A stretch of DNA of 6,327 bases, from the NCBI GenBank assembly GCA_013331595.1, contig DUGE01000097.1, positions 8,331 through 14,657 of the forward strand, in the 5' to 3' direction. This stretch comes from Microcaldota archaeon. GTDB taxonomy: Archaea > Micrarchaeota > Micrarchaeia > Norongarragalinales > UBA10210. The notes beneath the pieces were generated by a model. That model ran no database searches. It was not told where the DNA came from and saw only the letters and a list, made by a program, of their open reading frames with translations. The translations under genes and the position numbers were made by a program. Shown one piece after another: positions 1-4,467 of this stretch. Within the stretch, counting starts at the first letter, position 1. Every line of letters begins with the position of its first letter.

Positions 1-333
1 TGGTTCAAGCCCGGCCAGAAAATCGTGATTATCGATGATGTCATAACGACCGGCGAAACAAAGCTCGAATCTCTTGAGAAACTCAAGATGCTCGGCGACT
101 ACAAGGTGGTTGGCGTTGTCCTTGCCGTTGACAGGCAGGAGAAAATGGGCGATTCGGAAAACATTGGCGAGATGACTTCCACCCAGGTAATCGAAAAAAC
201 TTACGGCATTCCAGTTCACTCTATCCTAACTATGCAGGAGATTTTTGGGGAAGTAAAACCGCACGTTCCCCACGAAATCCGCGACGCGTGGGTTGAATAC
301 GCGGACAAGTACTGCACGGTAAAGCTCCGATAA
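1..333 (+). CDS. pyrE: Orotate phosphoribosyltransferase, C-terminal part (5' end outside window)
   Basis: This is the last 110 codons of a gene that starts before the window; the frame is open from base 1. Orotate phosphoribosyltransferase joins orotate to PRPP to give OMP in pyrimidine synthesis, in the cytoplasm. The visible part holds the PRPP-binding signature VIIDDVITTGET (residues 9-20 of the fragment), with the paired acidic residues and the TTG turn that grip the ribose-phosphate. A following VVGVVLAVDRQEKMG strand and loop, then a YGIPVHSILTMQEI segment, resemble the DRQE...V.SIITLKDL part of E. coli-type PyrE, which argues against a purine phosphoribosyltransferase. The other half of the active site, including the catalytic loop, is outside the window. 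It ends 70 bases before the vapB start with no obvious T-rich terminator. The PRT family is certain; the orotate assignment rests on the C-terminal resemblance. Confidence 0.85.
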   Translation, partial: WFKPGQKIVIIDDVITTGETKLESLEKLKMLGDYKVVGVVLAVDRQEKMGDSENIGEMTSTQVIEKTYGIPVHSILTMQEIFGEVKPHVPHEIRDAWVEYADKYCTVKLR

Positions 334-364
334 TTCAATTAGCCCACACACATAAACCTACGAT

Positions 365-380
365 CGAAAGGCTTTTATAA
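365..380 (+). promoter_or_regulatory. BRE/TATA promoter of the vapBC operon
   Basis: A purine-rich CGAAAG (365-370), resembling a TFB recognition element, is followed by TTTTATAA at 373-380, a good archaeal TATA box. The usual 26-27 base spacing from box centre to start site puts transcription initiation near 403. That is on or one base before the GTG at 404, so the vapB message is probably leaderless. No Shine-Dalgarno sequence precedes that GTG, which agrees. Confidence 0.65.
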
Positions 381-402
381 AAGTTATAACTAATTATAAC
401 TT
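381..402. repeat. 22-bp palindrome, candidate operator for vapBC autoregulation
   Basis: Arms AAGTTATAA (381-389) and TTATAACTT (394-402) are perfect inverted copies separated by the 4-base spacer CTAA. The left arm plus the next base contains a smaller self-palindrome, GTTATAAC (383-390). The element lies exactly between the TATA box and the predicted start site. A bound dimer or tetramer there would block the pre-initiation complex. AbrB-fold antitoxins, alone or bound to their toxin, commonly bind palindromes in their own promoter, so this is the natural operator candidate. The symmetry is seen directly; binding is inferred. Confidence 0.6.
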
Positions 403-403
403 A

Positions 404-622
404 GTGATTACGGTGCCCGAATTAGTTGAAGTGAAATTAAGGCCAGTGGGTAATGCGCTGGGCCTTATTTTGCCTAGCAAGCTTGTAAAAAATGAACACC
501 TTAAAAGTGGAGAGACCGTGAAAATTGCACTTTTGAAGAAAAGAAAAATTGACCTTAGCAAACTTTTTGGAATTGCTAGAGGAGCCCCCCCGTTTGAACG
601 AGAACATGGACATAGGGATTAA
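404..622 (+). CDS. AbrB/SpoVT-fold antitoxin of a VapBC-type toxin-antitoxin system
   Basis: This 72-residue protein has the swapped-hairpin DNA-binding domain at roughly residues 4-45. VKLRPVGNALGLILPSKLV, then LKSGETVKIAL, is the classic 'vkv.k.GnS.gi.iPk.l' pattern followed by the 'l..Gd.v.i' strand. The tail from about residue 49 (KIDLSKLFGIARGAPPFEREH) is the kind of linear segment that wraps around and inhibits a PIN toxin. The next gene, 12 bases downstream, is a PIN-domain protein, so the pair reads as antitoxin plus toxin. The GTG at 404 is chosen because the promoter predicts a start site at about 403; the in-frame GTG at 413 is the alternative and would keep the whole domain. A run of seven C (585-591) sits in the 3' part of the gene. 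The family is clear, but the exact VapB subgroup is not. Confidence 0.85.
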   Translation: MITVPELVEVKLRPVGNALGLILPSKLVKNEHLKSGETVKIALLKKRKIDLSKLFGIARGAPPFEREHGHRD

Positions 623-631
623 GGGGGTTTT
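581..631 (+). promoter_or_regulatory. Possible mRNA helix covering the toxin ribosome-binding site
   Basis: GGAGCCCCC (581-589, end of vapB) can pair with GGGGGTTTT (623-631) to give nine pairs, five of them G-C and three G-U wobbles, with a loop of 33 bases. The G5-T run is also the best Shine-Dalgarno-like sequence for the vapC GTG at 635 (six-base spacing). The helix would hide the toxin start unless ribosomes translating vapB keep it open. Pairing was worked out by eye only. Confidence 0.35.
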
Positions 632-634
632 AGG

Positions 635-1006
635 GTGTTATTTGACACTAATGCGCTAATTGAACTGATAATTGCATCTCAAAAAGGCGAGAAGGTCAAA
701 GAGCTGATGCAGAGGGAAGAGGCATCAATTGCAATAGTTACCCTATCAGAACTAACGAGTTGGGCGAAGAGAGTCGGCCTAGATTCCCATGAAATAGTCA
801 AAGAAACTAGGGAAACAGCTTTTGTCATACCGGTTAACGAAGAAATTGCAGAATTTGCCGGCGAAATTCATTTTCTCAACAGGAAGGAAATCAAGGATTG
901 GGGAATGGTCGATTCAATAATTTACGCAACGGCACTGGTAAACGACCTTGAGCTTGTTACCGGAGACAGCCACTTCAAGAACAAGCCGAAGGTTGTTTTC
1001 ATCTAA
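635..1006 (+). CDS. PIN-domain ribonuclease toxin (VapC-type)
   Basis: This 123-residue protein is the usual length for a single PIN domain. All four acidic metal-binding positions are present: Asp4 in LFDTNAL at the N terminus, Glu39 in TLSELTS, Asp93 in MVDSIIYATAL, and Asp111 in LVTGDSHFK. PIN toxins of this family are Mg2+-dependent endoribonucleases that cut specific tRNA, rRNA or mRNA sites and stop translation; the target here cannot be read from sequence. The active site is intact, so there is no sign of toxin decay. The start is GTG 635, because Asp4 must lie near the N terminus and the GGGGGT at 623-628 gives suitable spacing. It is co-transcribed with the antitoxin gene and converges with the minus-strand operon, leaving 16 bases between the two stop codons. 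A free-standing housekeeping PIN nuclease is unlikely given the antitoxin neighbour. Confidence 0.87.
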   Translation: MLFDTNALIELIIASQKGEKVKELMQREEASIAIVTLSELTSWAKRVGLDSHEIVKETRETAFVIPVNEEIAEFAGEIHFLNRKEIKDWGMVDSIIYATALVNDLELVTGDSHFKNKPKVVFI

Positions 1007-1016
1007 AAACGGAAAA
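1007..1016 (-). terminator. Weak T-rich terminator of the archease-purM operon
   Basis: On the minus strand the stop of the small gene ending at 1023 is followed by a short T-rich stretch: ATTTTTCCGTTT, complementary to 1007-1018. Archaeal RNA polymerase terminates at oligo-T tracts without needing a hairpin. The tract is short and broken, so efficiency is doubtful. Confidence 0.3.
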
Positions 1017-1022
1017 ATCGCC

Positions 1023-1304
1023 CTAATAGTCTTTCGCAGCCTTTTCGCTGAAAAGCAGCCACGCCATTTCCTTGAACTCCCCGCGGAAGCGCGTTGACTG
1101 CAGGTAAACAACCAAATACTTTCTCGCACGGGCAACCTCATCCTTGCGCAGTTCGGTGAACGCCCTATAGCGCAACGCATTTGGGCAGCCGTAGTAGCGC
1201 TCGTCCAAAAGTTCGGTAAGCGCTTTTTTCGCCGAAGCCAGGTTGACGTTCTCCAGGCTTGCAACCTTGTGCATCAGGGCTTCATATTCCTCTTGAATTG
1301 CCAT
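1023..1304 (-). CDS. Small helical protein of unknown function, last gene of the archease-purM operon
   Basis: I do not recognise this 93-residue protein (from ATG 1304). It looks wholly alpha-helical, with no cysteine pair, signal peptide or membrane segment. It has an acidic N-terminal helix (MAIQEEYEALMHK), a middle LASAKKALTELLDERYY region, and a basic second half (FTELRKDEVARARKYLVVYLQ). The heptad-like spacing of Leu, Ala and charged residues would fit a helical hairpin or bundle, possibly an adaptor or nucleic-acid-associated protein, but this is guesswork. The ATG at 1304 is preceded by GGTG at a good Shine-Dalgarno distance. A longer form from GTG 1328 would overlap the purM stop by 7 bases. 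It lies 17 bases after purM, so it is very likely co-transcribed. Confidence 0.65.
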   Translation of the reverse strand: MAIQEEYEALMHKVASLENVNLASAKKALTELLDERYYGCPNALRYRAFTELRKDEVARARKYLVVYLQSTRFRGEFKEMAWLLFSEKAAKDY

Positions 1305-1321
1305 ATCAGTAAAACACCGGT

Positions 1322-2356
1322 TCAGCACTTAAGCCTATACACCGCATCCTCGAAAGCTATTGAAATGCAATGGCCCCTAACCACATTACCTATTACCGAA
1401 GAGCGCACGCCGTGCTTTTTCAGGCTTTTCAGCGCGCCATTCTCGTCCTCCTGCGGAACAACCACTGCAAAACCCCAGCCCATGTTGAACGTCTTGAACA
1501 TTTCATCCCAAGCAACTCTTCCAGCCCGCTGGATTTCGCGGAATATTGGCTGGGGCTTGAAAAAATTAAAATCAAAGCCCAAGCCCGGATTGAATTCCGA
1601 AAGCTTGTCGAACTTCAAGTAAGAATCGCCCGTAACGTTAAAGGCAGCCTTGACTTCGACCTCTTGCGCCAATGCCAAGAAGGGCTTGACGTAAAGCTTC
1701 GTTGGAGAAATGCACTGTTGCAGAAGCTTCTTGCCCTTGCTTTCGTTCGCAGCGTAGGCTCCGTCGAATTGCCTGAACAAAGCCTTTCGCGCGAGCGAAA
1801 TGCCGTTCGCGTGCAAGCCGCTGCTTTCCATGCCTATTATCACGTCGCCTTGCGTCAAGCCTGAACCGCGGATGATTTTGCTGTTCGGCACAGTGCCGAA
1901 GCACGATGCAATTACCATGTAGGGATTGGGGGAAACGCCCTTCACCAGCTCGCGCACGTCCGCAGTTTCGCCTCCTGCGACAAAACACCCGCTTTCCATG
2001 CAAGCCTTGTTAATGCCCTCAAGAATTTGCTTCATTTCGCGGCCTGAAGAATCGGCAATTTCGATGGTGTTCGTAATGCTTTTAGGAGTCGCACCACAGC
2101 GTATTGCGTCATTAACGACGCACGCAACAGCCTCCCAGCCTGCAATATCATGCCTTCCGGCCATTTGCGTCAGCAGGACTTTCGTGCCCACGCTGTCGGT
2201 CGTTTCAAGGTAATAACTCTTGCCATCGCCGAGCGGCAGCAAGTCGTTATAGGGCGTTTTGATTGTGCCCCGGGGCTTTTTGAAAATAGAAATTGCCTTT
2301 TTGGCGTTTGCCCGCGCTTCGCGGTTGACTCCAGCCTTGCGGTAGTCCAAACCCAT
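1322..2356 (-). CDS. purM: Phosphoribosylformylglycinamidine cyclo-ligase (AIR synthetase)
   Basis: PurM closes FGAM to aminoimidazole ribonucleotide with ATP, the fifth step of de novo purine synthesis. The 344-residue length fits the family. Visible landmarks are the N-terminal YRKAGV (5-10), TTDSVGTKV (52-60, compare DGVGTK), VNDAIRCGA (81-89), the GGETADVRE loop (128-136), GDVIIGMESSGLHANGISLAR (170-190, compare GD..IGL.SSG.H.NGYSL), and MFKTFNMGWG (286-295), typical of the C-terminal AIRS domain. The usual C-terminal ITGGG turn reads VTGDS (241-245). The ATG at 2356 is chosen because it places the conserved YxxAGV at the N terminus, has a GGCGGGG ribosome site just upstream, and lies 13 bases after the archease stop. 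Starting at 2413 would overlap archease and add residues the family lacks. SelD, ThiL and HypE, which share the fold, lack this set of motifs. Confidence 0.93.
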   Translation of the reverse strand: MGLDYRKAGVNREARANAKKAISIFKKPRGTIKTPYNDLLPLGDGKSYYLETTDSVGTKVLLTQMAGRHDIAGWEAVACVVNDAIRCGATPKSITNTIEIADSSGREMKQILEGINKACMESGCFVAGGETADVRELVKGVSPNPYMVIASCFGTVPNSKIIRGSGLTQGDVIIGMESSGLHANGISLARKALFRQFDGAYAANESKGKKLLQQCISPTKLYVKPFLALAQEVEVKAAFNVTGDSYLKFDKLSEFNPGLGFDFNFFKPQPIFREIQRAGRVAWDEMFKTFNMGWGFAVVVPQEDENGALKSLKKHGVRSSVIGNVVRGHCISIAFEDAVYRLKC

Positions 2357-2369
2357 AACCCCGCCTTTG

Positions 2370-2795
2370 TTAAATGTCCAAAACAATTCTCGCATTCCAT
2401 TCGCCCTTTTCATCCTTCCAAACTTTCGCCCTGTGCATGGTTACAGCCTTAACGTGAGTGCCTGCTGCCTTGAGCGTATAATCGCTCCCCCGGGCAACGC
2501 CTTCAATAGAAAAAACGCCTTTCGGGTGCTTAAAGCTTTTCACCTTGAAGTCCTTCCAGAAAACTTGGCGCGTGTCGCTCTCGGTAATAAGCTGGTCCAA
2601 AAGGAATACCACCAGCTCTTCAAGATTGCCGGACTTTTGCTTTACGACTGCCTTTTTGCTTTTCTTCAGCAGGCGGGGCTTAGACATTATAGTGAACATC
2701 GCCTGCGCACAGTTTTCAACGCACTCTTCAAGCGTCTTGCCGTGCGCCTCGAAAAGGACGTCTGCCGTGTGCTCGAAAAAAACAAATTTCTCCAT
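2370..2795 (-). CDS. Archease, activator of the RtcB tRNA ligase
   Basis: Archease is a small metal-binding protein that helps load GMP onto the RtcB ligase and lets it turn over. RtcB joins tRNA halves after intron removal. The 141-residue length is normal. The N-terminal FFEHTADVLFEAHG (6-19) followed by TLEECVENCAQAMF (21-34) is the family hallmark. NLEELVVFLLDQLI (57-70) matches the conserved helix, and HVKAVTMHRAKV (114-125) plus the terminal ARIVLDI (135-141) match the C-terminal strands. Asp12 of HTAD and the penultimate Asp140 correspond to the acidic metal ligands. The start at ATG 2795 has a strong AAGGTG eight bases upstream. It is the first gene of the minus-strand operon with purM. 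The rtcB gene is not in the window. Confidence 0.93.
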   Translation of the reverse strand: MEKFVFFEHTADVLFEAHGKTLEECVENCAQAMFTIMSKPRLLKKSKKAVVKQKSGNLEELVVFLLDQLITESDTRQVFWKDFKVKSFKHPKGVFSIEGVARGSDYTLKAAGTHVKAVTMHRAKVWKDEKGEWNARIVLDI

Positions 2796-2818
2796 CGACT
2801 TTGCACCTTCACAACGGA

Positions 2819-2827
2819 TTTAAATAA
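2819..2827 (+). promoter_or_regulatory. TATA box for the NAC operon
   Basis: TTTAAATAA is a near-ideal archaeal TATA box. The predicted start site is near 2849, giving an 18-base leader that contains the Shine-Dalgarno AGGTGA (2853-2858) eight bases before ATG 2867. The box lies inside the archease upstream region, so the two divergent promoters are interleaved. The core ATTTAAAT (2818-2825) is self-complementary and could in principle be read on both strands. Confidence 0.6.
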
Positions 2828-2837
2828 CGGTTCTGAC

Positions 2838-2845
2838 TTTTTTAA
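2838..2845 (-). promoter_or_regulatory. Putative TATA box for the archease-purM operon
   Basis: The minus strand reads TTAAAAAA here. A start site about 26 bases further on falls near 2815. The resulting leader of about 20 bases would contain the archease ribosome site (AAGGTG on the minus strand, 2804-2809). The box is less canonical than the facing one at 2819-2827. Confidence 0.4.
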
Positions 2846-2866
2846 TGCACGCAGGTGAGGAAAAAT

Positions 2867-3217
2867 ATGTTTGGCAAGATAGATCCGAAGCAAATGGCTT
2901 CCATGATGAAACAGATGGGCATCAAGACCGATGAGATTGACGCAGCTCGAGTTGTGATTGAAAAGAGCGACGGCTCTAAAATCGTGGTTGAAAACCCGCA
3001 AGTGCAAGCGATAGACATGCGTGGGCAGAAGAGCTTCCAAGTTTCAGGCGATTCCCACGATGAAGCGGCAGGAGAAGGCGCACTATCCAAAGGCGAGAAG
3101 AGTGACGCCGAAATCATAATGGAAGAATGCAACTGCACCCTCCAAGAAGCCGAAGCTGCATTGGAAAAAACTAAGGGCGACTTGGCAGAAGCAATTTTGA
3201 GCTTGAAGGGAGATTAG
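2867..3217 (+). CDS. nac: Archaeal nascent polypeptide-associated complex protein (NAC alpha homolog)
   Basis: NAC binds at the ribosome exit site and shields emerging chains; the archaeal form works as a homodimer. The 116-residue protein shows the family order. The N terminus, IDPKQMASMMKQMGIKTDEID (5-25), carries the ribosome-contact segment. The NAC beta-barrel follows at about 26-62, with NPQVQAIDMRGQKSFQVSG as the usual nPqV...GQ..yQ.sG strand pair. An acidic and glycine linker (61-78) leads to a C-terminal UBA domain (79-114: AEIIMEECNCTLQEAEAALE, then GDLAEAILSL). ATG 2867 is chosen because AGGTGAGG lies just upstream. The GTG at 2855 is part of that ribosome site and is rejected as a start. 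It is followed after 5 bases by an unknown basic gene. Confidence 0.95.
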   Translation: MFGKIDPKQMASMMKQMGIKTDEIDAARVVIEKSDGSKIVVENPQVQAIDMRGQKSFQVSGDSHDEAAGEGALSKGEKSDAEIIMEECNCTLQEAEAALEKTKGDLAEAILSLKGD

Positions 3218-3222
3218 TAACA

Positions 3223-3645
3223 ATGGCAAAAATCCCGCAGGGCAAAAGCGTAAGGCTTGACGAGCTGAAAAGCTGGCATAAAAACTCGAATTCCGCCCTT
3301 GCGCGAGCAAGGCTGATTGTCGGACGGGCGGTCAGAGCCAGGGCTTTTACTGCAAGCCAAATGCGGGAGTTGAAGGGCCTCATATCAAAAAGCAGCAGCC
3401 TTCACACGAAAGCCGCAATCGCTTACCGCAGGCTTATTGAAGAGCATGAAGAGCTCGTTGGGCTCGCAAAACCAAGAGGGAGGACTAAGCCTAACCCGCT
3501 TGTAATGCTTGAAGGAATAATCCAAAACCACCAGGATTTGGCAAACCACTTGTACGGAACGGTCGTCAGTGGAAAGACCATTTTAGCCCGCCTTAAGGTA
3601 AAGCCTAAAAAATTCTGGGTGCACCAACTGGCTAACGCTGCCTAG
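3223..3645 (+). CDS. Strongly basic helical protein of unknown function, operon partner of NAC
   Basis: I do not recognise this 140-residue protein. By my count it has 26 Lys/Arg against 9 Asp/Glu, so the net charge is about +17. Basic clusters lie at 28-40 (RARLIVGRAVRAR), 69-70, 83-89 (KPRGRTK) and 123-130 (RLKVKPKK). The first 80 residues look like two or three amphipathic helices; a Pro/Gly-rich basic linker (83-92) separates a second helical part (93-117) and a C-terminal KKFWVHQL segment. It has no signal peptide, membrane span, zinc-binding cysteines or enzyme motif. The ATG lies 5 bases after the NAC stop, and its ribosome site GGGAGAT overlaps the NAC 3' end, so the two genes are translationally coupled. 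Charge and context suggest RNA or ribosome binding; this is inference only. Confidence 0.8.
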   Translation: MAKIPQGKSVRLDELKSWHKNSNSALARARLIVGRAVRARAFTASQMRELKGLISKSSSLHTKAAIAYRRLIEEHEELVGLAKPRGRTKPNPLVMLEGIIQNHQDLANHLYGTVVSGKTILARLKVKPKKFWVHQLANAA

Positions 3646-3649
3646 CAAG

Positions 3650-3673
3650 AAAAAATTAAAAAAAAAAGAAAAA
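3650..3673 (-). terminator. T-rich terminator of the minus-strand HPF-like/membrane protein operon
   Basis: Read on the minus strand, the region after the stop at 3682 is a tract of T5-C-T10-AA-T6. This is the strongest oligo-T run in the window and fits intrinsic archaeal termination. On the plus strand it is A-rich, so it should not terminate the NAC operon that converges on it. Confidence 0.65.
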
Positions 3674-3681
3674 CTGCCCGC

Positions 3682-3981
3682 TCAACCTTTTTCAGGATAG
3701 GCGAAATAGCCTGCAAGCAGGAACACTATTCCAAGCACGAAGTCAATCAGGAAACCCAGCATTATTGAATTGGTTGTGCCGGAAATCAACTGCTTCGTCT
3801 GCTCGATCTGCGCCGCATCAATGCCAGCAGCTTCTGCGCTGGCGGCATCCAGCTGGCTTAACTGCGCCAGGGAAGGCCCGACCGTTGCTGAAACCTGCAT
3901 GTACTGGTTGACCTGGTATATTGACAACGTCAGGAGCAAAGCCCCGAACATCACTAGAAACTGGCTTAGTATGCGCTTCAT
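3682..3981 (-). CDS. Small membrane protein with two transmembrane segments, unknown function
   Basis: This is a 99-residue protein of no family I recognise. A hydrophobic N-terminal segment (about 4-24, ILSQFLVMFGALLLTLSIY) follows a Lys-Arg pair and could be a signal anchor. A middle stretch of about 45 polar, Ala/Ser/Gln-rich residues (LSQLDAASAEAAGIDAAQIEQ) is probably helical and, given the basic N terminus, probably inside-to-outside. A second membrane helix at about 73-94 (IMLGFLIDFVLGIVFLLAGYF) has an Asp in its core. The C terminus is short (YPEKG). The ATG lies 2 bases after the stop of the HPF-like gene, and its ribosome site GAGGTGG is inside that gene's last codons, so expression is coupled. 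Confidence 0.75.
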   Translation of the reverse strand: MKRILSQFLVMFGALLLTLSIYQVNQYMQVSATVGPSLAQLSQLDAASAEAAGIDAAQIEQTKQLISGTTNSIMLGFLIDFVLGIVFLLAGYFAYPEKG

Positions 3982-3983
3982 TT

Positions 3984-4391
3984 TCAGTCCACCTCAAGCT
4001 CTCCTTCAAAAACCATCCTGTCCCTGTGCTTCTTTCCCTTGTCCCGCTTGCTCTTTTGTTTTCTCGCTTCCCTCATCAGCCCGTCGAACAGGTTCTTCAA
4101 AACGAAATTCAACTGCCGCCCTCCCGCTTTTGCAGTGATTGTTGAATGTTTTAATGACAAAAGCGAGTGCAATTCGAACTTAGAAGCCTTCCCGCGGCCG
4201 CTGCTCTTCACGTGAATGGTCACGCCTTCAAGGTCGCCAAGAATGGCAGAAGCCTTTTCCAAAAAAGCGTCGGCTTCCTCCTGGATGCTCTCGCGAAACA
4301 CGTTGTTTTCCCGCTTCAAGCCCGAAATGACGACCCGGGGGCCTTGTTTTCCAGCCTTTTGGAACAAGCTCAATAGTTTTTTCCAGACCAT
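3984..4391 (-). CDS. HPF/RaiA-like (ribosome hibernation factor-like) protein
   Basis: This 135-residue protein follows the beta-alpha-beta-beta-beta-alpha order of the HPF/RaiA (S30AE) fold. RVVISGL (19-25) is strand 1. The helix FRESIQEEADAFLEKASAIL (32-51) comes next, then VTIHVKSS (57-64), KFELHSLLSL (71-80) and STITAKAGG (83-91) as strands 2-4. The second helix, NFVLKNLFDGLMREARKQKSK (95-115), resembles the 'aID...dkLerqlrKyK' end of HPF. Bacterial HPF sits in the decoding channel of idle 30S subunits through its basic surface, and this protein ends with a long basic tail (KSKRDKGKKHRDR). The extra N-terminal amphipathic helix (1-16) and the acidic last ten residues are not typical. The ATG at 4391 has AAGGTGG just upstream. 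The assignment is by pattern, not by search; another small RNA-binding alpha/beta fold is possible. Confidence 0.55.
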   Translation of the reverse strand: MVWKKLLSLFQKAGKQGPRVVISGLKRENNVFRESIQEEADAFLEKASAILGDLEGVTIHVKSSGRGKASKFELHSLLSLKHSTITAKAGGRQLNFVLKNLFDGLMREARKQKSKRDKGKKHRDRMVFEGELEVD

Positions 4392-4424
4392 TTCAACCCA
4401 CCTTCATGAAAAACACCGCGGACA

Positions 4425-4433
4425 GCTTTTTAA
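4425..4433 (-). promoter_or_regulatory. Possible TATA box for the HPF-like/membrane protein operon
   Basis: The minus strand reads TTAAAAAGC, preceded by purine-rich GTAAAGGG. The start site would fall near 4404, giving a very short leader that begins at the AAGGTGG ribosome site of the gene starting at 4391. The spacing is tight, so confidence is modest. Confidence 0.35.
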
Positions 4434-4441
4434 CCCTTTAC

Positions 4442-4457
4442 CGAAAACGAAAAAAAC
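4442..4457 (-). terminator. T-rich terminator after the site-2 protease gene
   Basis: Ten bases past the protease stop on the minus strand comes CG-T7-CG-TTTT-CG, complementary to 4442-4458. An oligo-T7 is enough for archaeal intrinsic termination. Together with the TATA-like box just beyond, this suggests the protease and the HPF-like gene are separate transcripts. Confidence 0.45.
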
Positions 4458-4467
4458 GGCAACAAGA

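Noticed and set aside
334..364. Terminator or small RNA after pyrE
   Set aside because: No T-run or convincing hairpin; the interval before the vapB promoter is only about 30 bases.
1370..1864. Open frame of 164 codons on the plus strand inside purM
   Set aside because: It is antisense to a clear PurM, has no family motif and no ribosome site; codon structure of purM explains it.
2357..2413. Longer N terminus for purM (start at 2413)
   Set aside because: It would overlap the archease 3' end and add 19 residues absent from the family; the ATG at 2356 has a ribosome site and the conserved YxxAGV follows it.
2367..2858. Open frame of 163 codons on the plus strand across archease
   Set aside because: It is antisense to archease and crosses the divergent promoter region; no recognisable protein.
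2855..2866. GTG 2855 as the start of NAC
   Set aside because: The GTG is part of the AGGTGAGG ribosome site serving ATG 2867.
3646..3681. A-rich tract as terminator for the NAC operon
   Set aside because: On the plus strand it is oligo-A; archaeal termination needs oligo-T on the non-template strand, so it serves the converging minus-strand gene.
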